Positions 10,595 through 22,954 of a DNA stretch of 64,000 nt are shown one piece after another. Origin of the DNA: Cryptomeria japonica (lineage: Eukaryota > Streptophyta > Pinopsida > Cupressales > Cupressaceae); the NCBI RefSeq assembly GCF_030272615.1, contig NC_081414.1, forward strand, positions 911,221,009 to 911,285,008, written 5' to 3'. The translations under genes and the position numbers were made by a program. Position 1 is the stretch's first letter. Each line of letters opens with the position of its first letter. The notes beneath the pieces were generated by a model that ran no database searches, was not told where the DNA came from, and saw only the letters and a list, made by a program, of their open reading frames with translations.

Positions 10595-12509
10595 GATTTT
10601 GAAGGAAGTGAAGAAAAAAATATTGCAATAGAAAGGTTGGAAGAGTTAATGGCTTATTTTTCTACATTTTATAATGTTAATCTGCATTGGGATAAAATGG
10701 TGAAGATAGAGGATTTTGCTGCAGTGGTGACAGAGGTAAATTTTTATGAATTTTGTAATGTAGAGTTTGAGATGGATTTGTGTGTTGAAGTGAGTGAGAA
10801 AGAGGATTTTCTAGTGACATAGTGGAGTATAGATGTTGCATATTTCTATGTGTAAGTTGTGAAAGGATGCCAAAACCCACGAAGGAGGAGAGGAGAGGAG
10901 TAATCCTTTCGAGGAGGACGCTTCTTGGTGGATATGAATCCAGCAGAGGAAGAGAAATATAGAGCAGGATTGTTGGAGAAACGTGATGATTCTTTTGGCA
11001 AGGTGCTGGCAGAGGAAAAAGAAGAGATGGAAGAGGAATGGTGTCAATAATAGCATTGGAATATGCTATAGATAGTTTACTATCTAGACGAGTAGTCCTA
11101 CTACTTAACTCCACTTTCGTGAGCCTATGCTCACAAACTATTTACTAGGTGTGTCTGATGCAGGAACATCCGAGAGGAGTCACCAACAATCCTACATAAA
11201 TTTTCAGATTTCAATTATGTTGATAAAGTTAGTTGTTTTCCTTCAACTATGCATTAATAGTTTATAATTTTAGAGGCAATTGTGCATCAATTAGTGACCG
11301 AGTTAAAACATTTTGAAATAAGTCAAGCAAGCTGCAGGGTAAAATGCGTTGGAAAATAAAAGATGAGAAGCCAAAACACTACGCCAGGTAGAGAATAATG
11401 TAAAGAGGCGCAAGAAAACAAATCTAAAAAGAAGAGAGGACTGTGTGGTAAGAAGGAAGGGGAGAGTTAGCGTGAAAGTCAAGATGCCATGTTGGATGGA
11501 AAAAGCAACTTAAGCAATTTTTTCTTTCTACTTTTTCTCAATTGAATATGAATAGATTAAATTACATTTATACTTTTTGATTGACAACTCAACCTCTATC
11601 TGTAATGTCCCCACTTTGAAATATAATTTAATAATAAATAGTGATAATAATATTAAAATACAAAAGAAAAAAAAAAAAAATTAAATTAGAATATAAAATA
11701 ATATAGATAAATATAATTAAAATTTAATTAAGTTAATGAATGGTCAAAAGATATGGAAGGAAAAGTTGTGACTCCCTCAAACATAATTTATAAAAGGGAT
11801 AAGAGAACCTCATTTGAGAAGGGGGAGAATTTGGGAACCAGAGGTGCAGATCTGGTTTAAATAAGAAGTGCAGAACTGATTGTGAAAGGTTGTGTCCCTT
11901 TCAAAGGACAAAAATAATAAAGAGTTACACTCTTTTAAAGGGTGTGTCTCTTGCCAAAGGGCATACATGATGAAGAGGTGTGACTCTTCCTCACATTGGA
12001 GGATATAAAGTGGAGAAGTTTTCATTTGAGAAGTAGGGATCCATGGAATAGAACAAAATATATGAAGCATTAGAAGCAGATTTAGGAGCAGACCTAAGTC
12101 AGAATTATAAGAAAATTTGGAAGAATGATATGAACATTTATCAAAGAGATCAGAACACAAATACAAATCTGCGAACAGTAATAAAGCAGGCATTGAAGGA
12201 AAAGAAGAGGAAATATTAAATCAATAACCAGAGAATCAGACTTGATGGAATAGAAATGATTCTCATACACACACACACATATATCTGAGTATGGGCAGCA
12301 GATCAGATTGATATAAACAGCAGACCTGTCCATTTAAAGAGGGAAACAACATCAAACTAAATCTGTCCAAATTAGCACAACAGACTGAAACTAGACAACC
12401 TGCAATAATTCTACAAGTTTATTGGGCAAAATTTAGTGTCCTCCCAAAAGGGGACATTACAAGTGTTATCAGAGCATGTTCCTGCTCACCTGGGGAAAAG
12501 GGCTTCTAG

Positions 12510-12620
12510 CTTGGATTAAAGAAGAAGAGTTTGTGTTTCAAATGTAAAGAACCATGGTGCTATAACCATCAATGCAAAAGAGGACAAATACATATGATAG
12601 AAGAAGGCTGTGATGGAGAA
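12510..12620 (+). pseudogene. Gag zinc-knuckle remnant
   Basis: One frame reads LCFKCKEPWCYNHQCKRGQ, the CxxC...H..C knuckle found at the end of Gag in Ty3/gypsy elements; the chromovirus at 46832 has the equivalent CYSCREPW block. A stop lies just upstream. Downstream the frame runs into a degenerate repeat tract. Confidence 0.7.
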
Positions 12621-12635
12621 ACATCCAGTAAGAAA

Positions 12636-12890
12636 TCAAGGCATTCTTAGTGAATGCCAGAAGCATTCTTAGTGAGTGCTAGGAACATTCTCAGCGAATG
12701 TTTGGGGGCACTCTTAGCAAGTGCCAAGAGCATTCTTAGTGAGTGCTAGGGAGCATTATTATTGAGTGCTAGGAACATTCTCAGTGAATGTTTGGGGCAC
12801 TCTTAACAAGTGCCAGGAGCATTCTTAGTGAGTGCTAAGGACATTCTTAGTGAATGTAGAGGATACTCTTAGTGAGTGTCAAGAACCTAA
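12636..12890 (+). repeat. Short-period degenerate tandem repeat in the element interior
   Basis: Repeated units of about 20-30 bp built on GCATTCTTAGTGAGTGC, with variants such as ACATTCTCAGCGAATG and CACTCTTAGCAAGTGCC, occupy most of the sequence between the zinc-knuckle fragment and the polypurine end. Confidence 0.8.
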
Positions 12891-13929
12891 CAATATGTGT
12901 TTCCTTGTGTATGCTCCGTGTTTGCATATGTTTGCTCCATGTTTTGTTTGTATTCTCTGTGTCTGTTTCATATCTGATGTATTTTCAGCATGTTTATTCC
13001 ATCTGTATTTCCAAAGTCATTTCATATTAAGAATCATTTTGAGCGCTCCATGATCATTGCTTGAGGACAAGCAATCTTGAGTGGGGGAGACCGTAATGTC
13101 CTCGCTTTGAAATATAATTTAATAATAAATAATGATAATAATATTAAAATACAAAAGAATAAAAATAAAATTTAAATTAAAATATAAAATATTATGGTTA
13201 AATATAATTAAAATTTAATTAAGTTAATGAATGGTCAAAAGACATGGAAGGAAAAGTTGTGACTCCCTCAAACATAATTTATAAAAGGGAGAAGAGAACC
13301 TCATTTGAGAAGGGGTAGAATTTGGGAATCAGAGGTGCAGATCTGGTTTAAATAAGAAGTGCAGAACTGATTGTGAAAGGTTGTGTCCCTTTCAAAGAAC
13401 GGGTGTGTCTCTTGCCAAAGGGCATACATGATGAAGAGGTGTGACTCTCCCTCACATTGGAGGATATAAAGTGGAGAAGTTTTCATTTGAGAAGTAGTGA
13501 TCCATGGAATAGAAAAAAATATATGAAGCATTAGAAGCAGATTTAGGAGCAGACGTAAGTCAGAATTATAAGAAAATCTGGAAGAATGATATGGACATTT
13601 ATCAAAGAGATTAGAACACAAACACAAATCTGCAAACAGTAATAAAGCACGCATCGAAGGAAAATCAGAGGAAATATTAAATCAATAACCAGAGAATCAG
13701 ACTTGATGGAATATAAAGGATTCTCATACACACACACACACATATATCTGAGTATAGGCAGCAGATCAGATTGATATAAACAGCAGATCTGTGCATTTAA
13801 AGAGGGAAGCAACATCAAACTAAATCTGTTCAAATTTGCACAACAGACTGAAAATAGACAACCTGCAATAATTCTACAAGTATATTGGACAAAATTTAGT
13901 GTTCTCCCAAAAGGGGACATTACACTATC

Positions 13930-14876
13930 TTAATTAATGCTTCTATTTCTATATTAGACTTGTCGAAGATACAAGCATTGAACCCACATTGAGCTAGTGA
14001 TGCTTGGTCAATTGATACATGCTCCTCTCTACCATTGTTGATGACTCCATTTGATATTTTGTTTTTGATGCTATGAATATCAAAATGCATGAATGTTGTA
14101 CACCTAAAACACTTGAGAATAATTATATATCTAAACATGTTGTTTCCTTCAACTCAAATCCATTTTTGTACTCATTCAATTGATGTATTATTGTGTATGT
14201 GATCAAGTTAACTTCTATTTGATAAGCTTATTATGTCTTTAAAATTGATTTATATAAGGGTTCATAGTAAAAGCTTTAAATCCTTAAAATATCTCTATAT
14301 TTCATGGTTTTTCAATATGTCGAGAGTTTGAGTCGTGTAACTATGCTATATAGTATAGCTATATATATCTATTAAAAAATTCACAGTTGTTATGTCTCGT
14401 CTTAGAGGACTTGGTCTCATAGAGTCATGCCTCTTCCTTGTTAACATTAAAAACATACAAGCATTGCAAGCTTGTGAATTGCTAGATGTGGACTTGTTGC
14501 CCTAATTTTAAACATCCAAATTTTAAACTTTTGCGTTGAAAATAATGTCTCACTTATTTGTGATGCGTTCTTTTCAAGAATTTTTTGGATGAGTATGTGA
14601 TTCTAGTCCAAAAGCGTGTAATTTTCAAGTCCTGGTATGCATTGGTCAACATGTGTCCTATTTTTGCCGAACTTCCAAATTTATTCTTGAGTTTAAGTAA
14701 TCAACTCATGTTGGTAATGTCAAGCTCAATTCTAGGTGCCAAATCAAGAAATGCCTTATATGTGCTCCGAACTGGTCTTTTGTATTTGTCAAAGTATGAA
14801 AATAAGTAAATTTTAAAAATTAAGCGTTAAGAGAAACCATTTTATGAGCATATCTTTGGTACCATTCCAAGTAATC
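13930..14876. other. Host intron sequence without recognised features
   Basis: AT-rich sequence with short chance ORFs and a small TA-rich tract near 14350. I see no exon, element end or repeat I can support. Confidence 0.4.
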
Positions 14877-16104
14877 TGTAATATCCCTACATAAATATTA
14901 ATATTTCTTATCTTATTAATTTTTTTCTTATATAACCAACTTCTATTTTTATATTTAATCAATGTCTAATATTTAATAAATTAATATTAATTTAGTGTCT
15001 AAGTATTAATTTAATGTCTAAATATTTAATAAATTAATGACTAAATATTAATTTTTGATCGATACTATCCTAAACCCCAAAGCATAAATATTCAGCCATA
15101 ATGTATCGGCTGTCATACTTGAAAAGGCACGACTCCTAACAATAAAACGGTGCAAGGGAAAGGTCATAAGCCAAGAGCCACGTACAAGACCCTTGAAGGA
15201 GTTTATAAGGGGAGCATTCCAACATGGAAAGGCATGGAAGGAAAATAAAAGTGAAAGGCTGAGAATCGTGCCTCAGTAAATTAAAATTACAATTTGAGAC
15301 TTGAGATCTGCTTGCCAAGGATTATAACCTGGTAAAGGGAACAGTCTGGTACGTTGGCTGATCCATGTAATATGATGCTGTCATTAGGTATATATGTTGT
15401 CTGTTTTAAGCAATATAAACAGTAATATAAGTCAGAAATATCTGACATGTAATGCAAACTAATATATATAATAATTAAGACAAACAGTTTAACAGTCTTC
15501 TAAATCAGAAAAAATTCAATAATGAAAATCAGAAAGAATATATATATATATATATGTCTTGATTAGAAGAGAATACCTATAATAGATTGTAAATCAGAAA
15601 GAACTCTTAAATAAACATTAAAGAGAATATGAATATAATATTCATTCTTGCTACCACTGTCAGTATTTAAGGAGACGGGGATGAGATGTTCCAAAGAGGG
15701 GCAGTCTAAATCCAAGCAATAGGTTAAGTCCCAAGATAGGGTAGGGATCAGCGTCCCGTAAACTTTGAGGGCATAGTCCCAAGATAGGGTAAGGGCTTGG
15801 ATCTGTAAACTTTGAGGGAACTTATTGTAGTTGGTCTCTAAGCGCTTTGGTAACATACATATCCTATTCCTTCCTTAAAACCGAAGTGGTAACAAAGGTT
15901 GGTACTTTGCATTAAGAGTTATGGAAGATGATTATCTAATATGGTTGATGAACGATTTACTTATAAATAATTGATAAATTAATTGAACTATGAATAGCAC
16001 AGATTTAATTCATGATAAAATAAATTTGTCTCCTAATCAACTTAGTTTAAGTCATAAGTATATTGAAATAGATTAATTATGTTAATCAGGTAGGGGACAT
16101 TACA
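14877..16104 (+). mobile_element. Solo LTR (TGTAATATCCC...GGGGACATTACA)
   Basis: The 1.23-kb segment has TG/CA ends of the same style as the LTRs at 11601 and 46832. The sequence after the right end is AATCT; before the left end it reads AATC directly followed by the TG of the LTR, so the target duplication is AATCT with a likely loss of one T. It contains a TA microsatellite at about 15540-15556. No PBS or internal region follows. Confidence 0.65.
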
Positions 16105-16330
16105 AATCTGGCCAATTTTCGTGATGACCCACTACATCGTTTGCGAGATTTTAATGCTTTCATTTTTGTCAACCTATGTTCGAAAAACATTAAAATTTTG
16201 CTCTAGAAATGTCGTCACAAGTAAATCTTTCTAGGTTGTGGTTTCCCCCTCCTTGTTGAAGCCTAGTCAAAATTTCAAAACTAAATTCTATACCAATCTA
16301 AAGTTATGTTTTTTTTTTTAAAAATTGGGT

Positions 16331-17855
16331 GTTGTGATGTTTTTAGACATCACCCCATTGCAAGTGAGGACCCCTCATTTTTCTCTTTTTAGGGTAGTTG
16401 TTTTGCTTTGCACTAGTATCGTAGTTTTTTAACCTTTGCTCATGAGAAGGGGGTATGTCTTGTGAGTCCAGGATTGTAAATTGAGGGCGTGATTGTGAAG
16501 ATACAAAACATGGTTAAAAATTGTCAAAATTGTCAATGTTGTCAAAGTTGTCTATAGGGTGGAAAGTTGCCAATATCACCAAAATTGCAAAGTGTGAAAA
16601 TGCAAGTTGAAATGTTACATTTAAGTAGAAAATTACTTGCGATTCCGTCAGGTTTTGCAAGTGTTACATGCAACCTTGATATCAATTGTTTGAAACTATT
16701 AAGAAAATATGTTGCATGTTTGTTCCAAAATGGTAAAATGTTGCATTTCTAATTCAAAATGTTAAACTTTATGCAATTTTTGATCAAATTGTTGATGAGG
16801 GTCGAATCTCCACTCAAAATTGTTGAACACCTATCTAACTCCACCGGTGATTTTCCACTTCGAATTTGCAGGAAGGCAAAAGATTGCCAGATTTCTTCCT
16901 AAGTCCGCCATTGAGGAGGAAAATTGTTGTTGCACATTGTTGAAAAATTGTTGAAAGGACTTCAAACTCCACCAACCATTGAGGCCTTCAAATGCTAAAA
17001 TTGTTGATCCCCCTTAATTTCTGCCATTCAATGTTGTTGAGAGTCCGATCTCCGCCCTGAAATTGTTGAATATCTTCCTAGATTTGCCAAGTTTGTGCCT
17101 GGAAAATGTTGAACAATGTTAAAATTCACACTAAGTAAAAAGTTCTGCCAGACTTTCAACAGATTTTGCCATTGAGCTTGGCACAATGCGGGAGATCACC
17201 CAAAGTCTGCCATTCATTTGGAGGGTGGCATTTTCTTGATTGCAAACTTGCTTCCAACTCAACCTTTCAACTTGCAAAAAGAAATGTTAATTTACCTGTG
17301 ATTTCCGCCAAGTGATTTTTGCACTAAGGGGAAATATTGAAAAGCTCGTCATGTGTTGCATCTAATGCTGGACTTAGCCTCCACTTCGCCATTGATTGAG
17401 GCATTTCAAACTTGTCTTTGCATCAAAATTATGTACTTAGTCAATGGGATTGCAGGACATTCATCAAAGTCCCGCCACAAGTTTAGGTTGCAAAATGATT
17501 TAAGTGTGGCATTTGGGATTGAAGGTTCACCAAGGTGGAGTGTTGATACCTCCTTTGTTCCCGACATTCAAAGTTGTTCAGGGTCTGATCTCCTAAAATG
17601 TTGATAAAATTTTTCAAATTGCACTAAGTCATTACAATGCCGGACTTGCTACAAAGTCTTCCATAGTAAAGGGCATAAAATGTTGAACATCTTGCTAACT
17701 GCGCCCTTCCAAATTGCACAAAGCCAAGATAATACCGGAGTTCTCTTAAAGTCTGCCATAGATTGAAGTAAATAATACAAGACTAGGATCAAACTCCGCC
17801 ATATGGATGAAGATAATGTAGGACTTTCATTAAAGTCCTCCATTGTTGGGAGCGA
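16331..17855 (-). mobile_element. Giant Tat-type LTR fragment, U5 end (copy F)
   Basis: On the + strand the segment starts TGTTGTGATGTTTTTAGACA then CACCCCATTGC, a variant of the family's terminal double-hairpin end, so the LTR-sense strand is minus. From about 16800 it contains loosely repeated units (TCCGCCATT..., AAATTGTTGA...) in the position of the usual array. It stops at the GC-rich segment beginning near 17856. No ORF or opposite LTR end belonging to it was found. Confidence 0.55.
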
Positions 17856-18475
17856 AAGTGTAGAAAGCGGGTTTCGGGAGTAATAGCCAGTAGGTGCAGT
17901 GCCCCATTCCTTTTTAGCTTTGTCCATCCCCCACTATATAGTTCCCCAGGCAAGTATTCTCTGCCCTCGATGGAGCTAAACTATCTAGCCGTTGGTCATG
18001 GAGCCTACTCTAGCTAGTTCAACCCTACCCAGGCAACTAATCTATCGGGGGTGGGAAGGAAGGGCGACTAACTCGAAAGGAACACTGGGGAACTGCTTTC
18101 TCCGCTCGGGCTGCTGGATATGGACCAACTCACTTTCCTACCTCTACTTGTCCTTCACCCACAGTTGGCTGTCCTGCCTAACTCACTATAGTTTGTGGGC
18201 TGGCTTAACTTCCTCAACCTGAAGGATGGACTGGGAACTACCTCCTTTGGACGGGCTTCAATCCCTCAATCTATTTTATTCTCCCTTCCTCGTTGAAGAT
18301 AGTCTATGGGCCTCCCATCCGTCCCATCCGAGGGTCTATATTACGTAGATGAGCGATCAGTTGAACGAACTAGTCTTCCTTCCTTCCGGTTAGCAGAGAG
18401 AAAGGAGGACCAGGAGAGCAAACGTCTTTATCTTAACTTGCGCTCCCCGTTTCTTGATCGGATAGTAACCAAGTC
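17856..18475. other. Probable organelle-derived insert (mitochondrial-like sequence)
   Basis: Base composition and style change abruptly to about 50% GC with no repeat structure, for example GAAAGGAACACTGGGGAACT and CTTGCGCTCCCCGTTTCTTG. Such sequence resembles plant mitochondrial intergenic DNA. This is pattern recognition only; no mitochondrial gene was identified. It separates two giant-LTR fragments. Confidence 0.4.
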
Positions 18476-18666
18476 TGCCAAAATCATAAACTCAGGTCTA
18501 AAAATCAGACATTAAAAGATATAGGTCAGACTAGCAAACAATTGATGTCAGACCTGAAATGCATCAAACTCAGTCACCAAACATTTGAAATTAGGCCTTA
18601 AAGTTTTGAACTCAGACTTAGCAATCAAATCAGAATTATAAGAAATCAGATCTGCATATAAGACCC

Positions 18667-18711
18667 TGTTGTGACCATTTCACACATCGCCCCATTAAAA
18701 TGGGGGCCCCC
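18667..18711. promoter_or_regulatory. Terminal double hairpin of LTR copy A
   Basis: TGTGA/TCACA stem around CCATT, followed by a perfect CCCCATT/AATGGGG stem with a two-base loop. The same layout with different bases occurs at every family end seen. Confidence 0.75.
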
Positions 18712-19132
18712 TCTTTTTGCTTCTGTTTTGCCTGTTCTTCTCTCTGCTCTTAGGGTTTTGAGTGAGTGAATGAGTTGTCTGGACTAGGGTTAAGCCTTAG
18801 GGGTTTCTATTGGATATTTTCAAGCCGAGTCCAGTCAAATTTTGTAGAGTATTAAGCATCCTCCCGAGAATTGCAATTTTTGAAATAGGATGAGTCTGTC
18901 AGGAAGTTAGATAGGTCTCAAGTTAGGTCCAGTCAGGATTTTGAGGGCAAATTCAAGCTATGTCTAAGTGTTAGCCATTTAATGATGGAATTGTGCATTT
19001 TTGTCTGGGTAATTTCTTGACCAAATTTTTGATGGCTTGATAACTGATTCCTGGCCTTGGAAATGACCTAATTATGCCTTGTGAAGTGACTGGAGACCTA
19101 AATTTTGGATATTTTGGCTTATAAAGGTAAAA

Positions 19133-20737
19133 TCGCTCCTGTCCCTCTCCCAGGGACCAAGGCGAAATTGATATTTTATGCATCTTGGTTACTGACTTGT
19201 TTTAATGTTTTTGTGCAGGGTCGCCAGGGGATATGATCGGACGTGAATTGAAGATTTTGAAGATTTTGAAGACTCATAAATGACAAGTTTTTAAGGTTTA
19301 GGGTGAATTCGCTCCTATCCTTCACTGAAGGACCAAGGCGAAATGGCTTATTTAGATCATTTTGGTCTTAGTTGATCGAACTGGAACATCAGGGACGCAA
19401 GGAAAGATGAAGCGAGCATAATGGAGTATCCAGACTTAGTCGTTAGCAATGAAAGGTTGAAATTTTGGCCTAGAAAGATAAAGGCGCTCCTGTCCCTCAC
19501 TGAAGGACCGGAGCTTGAATTCCAAATTTGCATTATCCTTGCAAGATTTAAGTGATTTCGCGATTTAAGGAGGTCGAGAGAGGCATGTTTTGCTCGTTGA
19601 ATATAACTTGAATAGGCCACAATGGAGAAAATCGACCCAAGTTGCAATAGGCGCTCCTGTCCCTCTCCAAGGGACCAGAGCGATTTTTCAAAGGAAGCTC
19701 CTATCCCTCTCCAAGGGACCAGAGCGATTTTCTCACAAGACAAATTCTTGGCAAAGGTAAAGCGAGTTTCAAGTTTGAGATGAAGGAAGGAAGGCGTAGT
19801 CAACCAATTGAAGATAATTTTGAAAGTTTGCAAAACATAAGTGAGCTCATGATGGCCAAGGCGCTCCTGTCCCTCACTCAGGGACCAGGGCGAAAAACAT
19901 ATTATCATGTCTTCCCCTCTAAATTTAGACGAATCCAGGCCAAGGCACAAGATGGCGATGATATTTAAAGTGCTACAAGGAAGGACGAAGTTGCAAAGAC
20001 CACAAGACTTGATGAAAATGGCTAAGGCGCTCCTGTCCCTCACCAAGGGACTAGAGCGAAATCTTCAAAATATCTAGACGCCTAACATGGTGAAATACTA
20101 TTTCTTGTGTCCAAGACTCAAGGTGGAAAGGGGAAGTGATGTTCTACGTTTAGAAAGTGATTTAAGGATGATACGATCAAGCGTTTGTGCCAAAAACCAA
20201 AAGGCGCTCTTGTCCTTCACTCAAGGACCAAGGCGATTTTCATAAAATCAATCATTCCTTTCCAAAGCCACGCCAAAGCAAGGTTGCACAAAGTCAAAAA
20301 TGCCTTTCAAAGGACGATGAACAAGGAATCGACCCCAAAAAATCAACTATCTCAAGCACAAATATAAAAAATCGCTCCTGTCCTTCACTGGAGGACCAGG
20401 GCGAAAATCTTAAGAGGAACTCATTTTGTCTTAACAAAGCAAGATGAACATGCATAGAACGAACAAAGAAGATCATTGATTGCCCTGCAACATGAATTGG
20501 CGATTGGAAAAGACAAGGACCAAGGACAAAAGGTAAGATCGCTCCTGTCCTTCACCAAGGGACTAGGGCGAAAATGTTTTAAGGTGCACTCCTTCCAAAG
20601 ATGGAATAAATCAAACTCAAGATTCCAAACGAAAATGCCATTTTGGACGTCCAAGATAAGACTTTGAACGTAAAAAGCAAGAAATACAAGGCCAAAATGC
20701 TAAGGCGCTCCTGTCCCTCTCCTAGGGACCAGAGCGA
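19133..20737 (+). repeat. Periodic stem-loop array of LTR copy A
   Basis: Units of about 33 bp of the form CGCTCCTGTCCCTCACCAAG followed by GGACCAGAGCGA, with a GTCCCT/AGGGAC stem. Starts read near 19133, 19309, 19484, 19651, 19694, 19861, 20027, 20204, 20372, 20539 and 20704. Intervals are 165-168 or 175-177 bp, with one 43-bp doublet. Units are the reverse complement of those in copies D and N, as expected from orientation. Confidence 0.9.
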
Positions 20738-21077
20738 GGTTCTTAACAAAGTGATATTCTTCTCATGCTTAGGCGCCAATATCCTTCAAATTACATTAAA
20801 ATGCCAAATTCGCTAAAAAACTTAAAATATTTTAATTAAATTGGCATTTAATAAGTGCGCATGGGCATTTAATAATTAATTTAGGCCTTTAAAAAATCAA
20901 AATTTTAATTGTAAAGGCATTTAAAATTAATTATTATTAAATTAAATTCAAAAATGGAGTGCTTGGGGATGTTATTTTAATATTTTTTTTGAAAGTCGGC
21001 CTCTTCTCTTATTGAATTTTTATTTATTTTGGCCTATTTTCCAAGTCGGCCTATGGGCAATTGCAATAGTGAGCGCC

Positions 21078-21085
21078 TATATAAG
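21078..21085 (+). promoter_or_regulatory. TATA box upstream of the copy A ORF
   Basis: TATATAAG in the context GAGCGCCTATATAAGGGAGG. The equivalent CTATAAAG lies at 41303-41310 (minus strand) in the nested copy, at the same place between the AT-rich block and the leader. Confidence 0.65.
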
Positions 21086-21367
21086 GGAGGTATTTTGAAG
21101 CATTTTAATCCATCATTCAATCATTTATTCAAATGCGATTTGGAGAAGCAATAGAGGTGCAAAATCTGGTCCAAGGAAGAGTGCGAAATCTGGTCTAAGC
21201 AGGAGTGCGAACTTTGTTGGAAGTTAGAGGTGGAGCGAGTTTTCCTCAAGGCGTTGAAGACCCAAAGGGTGGTGAAGTTGATGAAGGAGGCGCATTTGCT
21301 AGAGGACTTCGATCTTCATTTTGCCTAGCGAATTTCTTAATTTTTGCATCATTTTTTAGAGTTAGTT

Positions 21368-22720
21368 TGTCATGTCCCCACTCTAGCTCAGTCTAGCAGA
21401 GACATGTGAGTCAGCTTATTATGGGGTCTTGTAGGCTAACAGGGTTGGACAGAGACCCGGTATGGTTATTCAGTGTTGGAGACTTGGTGTTCTAGCAGTT
21501 ATTGATCAGTTGGGAGACATTCCTTGTTTTAGGAGGCAGTTCCTACTTTTTAGGAGGTTTGATCATGCCCAAGGTTGGGTCTCCATGAGATGCCTCTTTG
21601 GGTTCAGTTTCAGAGAGATTGGGCTTGTTTCCTAAATTTTAGGAGCATCCCTAGATTTTAGGGATGAGACTACCAGTGAATCCTTGATTTCCGACTTCAG
21701 TCACAGACAGGTGACAGGATGATTTTAGGGTTTGTAATGTCAGTTGGGCATTTTATGGCTATTTGGGTTATATTTTTAATATTTCCTAAGTTAGCGTTTA
21801 ATAATTAAATAAGGCTAAGTTGTTAGCCATTTTGGAGTAATAAGGGGATTTTTGGCCTCATCTGGATGCGCACCCTATTGTGTGATAGCTCGTTGGAAAG
21901 ATCTTGAAATTCTTTAAATCTTTCTCTTTGGTCTCAGGGCAATTCAGTGAGCGGATTTCTGTCTATGAGGAAAAAGGTCATTTTCTAGTAACATGACCAC
22001 TTTAAAATAAGAAATTATAACATTTCCACTAGACCATGCCACTTGGAGACAATTAGGGTTCGATTTGCAATTGAGAGGGGTTATAAGGGGATAGGAGCTT
22101 CATTCTATCATCATCTTTTGCATATTTGACAACTTGTATGAATTTGCTCTGGAGAGCGATTTCTCAATTGGGACGCAAACCCCAGGATTAGGATTGGCTG
22201 GGACGTAGCCCTCAGCAATCTTTGGCACCGGACTTATAAGGCATTGTGTGTGGTGATTAAGGACAGAGGCATCAATTCTCAGTAGGGTTTCAGCGTGGCC
22301 TACCATCTTTCCAGTGGAGACGTGGTTCATTGCAGCTGGAGGAATGCCATTTGCAGCAAATACACCACGTGGTGTATAGGGTATTGCTTGTATTCACTTC
22401 CAGTGTATGTGGGGTTGGAGAACATTCTTCATCTTCCAGTTTGACTTTGAATTTGTATGAGAGCTTGGGAAATACATTGGATTCATTGTTTGGCTTTGTA
22501 ATTCAGACAAATCTGCCTGGTACGATTTGCAATAATTCTGATTTTTGCTGTATACCTCATTTATTTCAGTATTGCTTCATATTTGCTGTTATCTATTCCT
22601 TCCTATGCTATTAAACAATCAAAAACACAAAAACAAACAACCCTTTCTGCACTTCTGTCTAGTTTTGTAAGAAAAACTTAAATAAACAGGAAAACAAAAT
22701 TAAAAATAAAAAAAATTACA
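21368..22720 (+). mobile_element. Probable LTR inserted in the leader of copy A
   Basis: Starts TGTCATGTCCCCACTC and ends near AAAATTACA, resembling the TGTAATGTCCCC...ATTACA LTRs elsewhere in the window, with a TATA-like GGTTATAAGGGG near 22080. The nested sister copy lacks this segment between its TATA box and ATG. No target duplication could be matched, so the ends are uncertain. Confidence 0.4.
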
Positions 22721-22954
22721 GCAGGTTAACAGCAAAGATCTATCAGGGATCTTTCATAGTTCTCAAAGAGAGGTATGGCGAGATCTCCCTTGTTCAAATT
22801 TTGAAATTTTGAATTTCCAATTGCATAGCTATATTTAGGAAATGATAATTCAAAGATTTATCATGAAGTTTCCTAAATTTAAAACTTAAATCCAGTCTAT
22901 ATTTCTACGTTGCAAAGTATATTGCTCATTATGAAATGTTGTGTAGGTATCAAG

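Larger units (their letters stand above)
8273..11480 (+). mobile_element. Non-autonomous LTR retrotransposon (LARD-like), 3' LTR truncated
   Basis: Direct repeats starting TGATGCAGGA lie at 8273 and 11156; the downstream copy follows the first for about 325 bp and then ends near 11480. A primer binding site TGGTATCAGAGCC (tRNA-iMet type) at 9601-9613 ends the 5' LTR, giving an LTR of about 1.33 kb. The roughly 1.5-kb interior has no protease, RT, RNase H or integrase, only an acidic ORF region. This composition fits a large non-autonomous derivative. No clear polypurine tract or target duplication was seen. Confidence 0.75.
11601..13924 (+). mobile_element. Internally deleted LTR retrotransposon with both LTRs and target duplication
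   Basis: 5' LTR 11601-12461 (TGTAATGTCCCC...GGGGACATTACA) and 3' LTR 13092-13924 (starts CGTAATGTCC, one changed base) are alignable over their lengths. The 3' LTR lacks about 30 bp present near 11910-11940. The 5-bp target duplication CTATC lies at 11596-11600 and 13925-13929. A PBS-like TGTTATCAGAGC (one mismatch to the tRNA-iMet type) lies at 12464-12475, and the purine-rich tract GAGTGGGGGAGA ends just before the 3' LTR. The interior is only about 630 bp, so gag-pol has been lost except for a zinc-knuckle fragment. Confidence 0.9.

Noticed and set aside
11810-13920. Minus-strand ORFs of 125-127 codons present twice.
   Set aside because: They are the reverse strand of the two LTRs of the element at 11601-13924; duplication reflects the LTR pair, not two genes.
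15540-15556. TA-repeat tract as a promoter.
   Set aside because: A simple microsatellite inside a solo LTR with no positional support.
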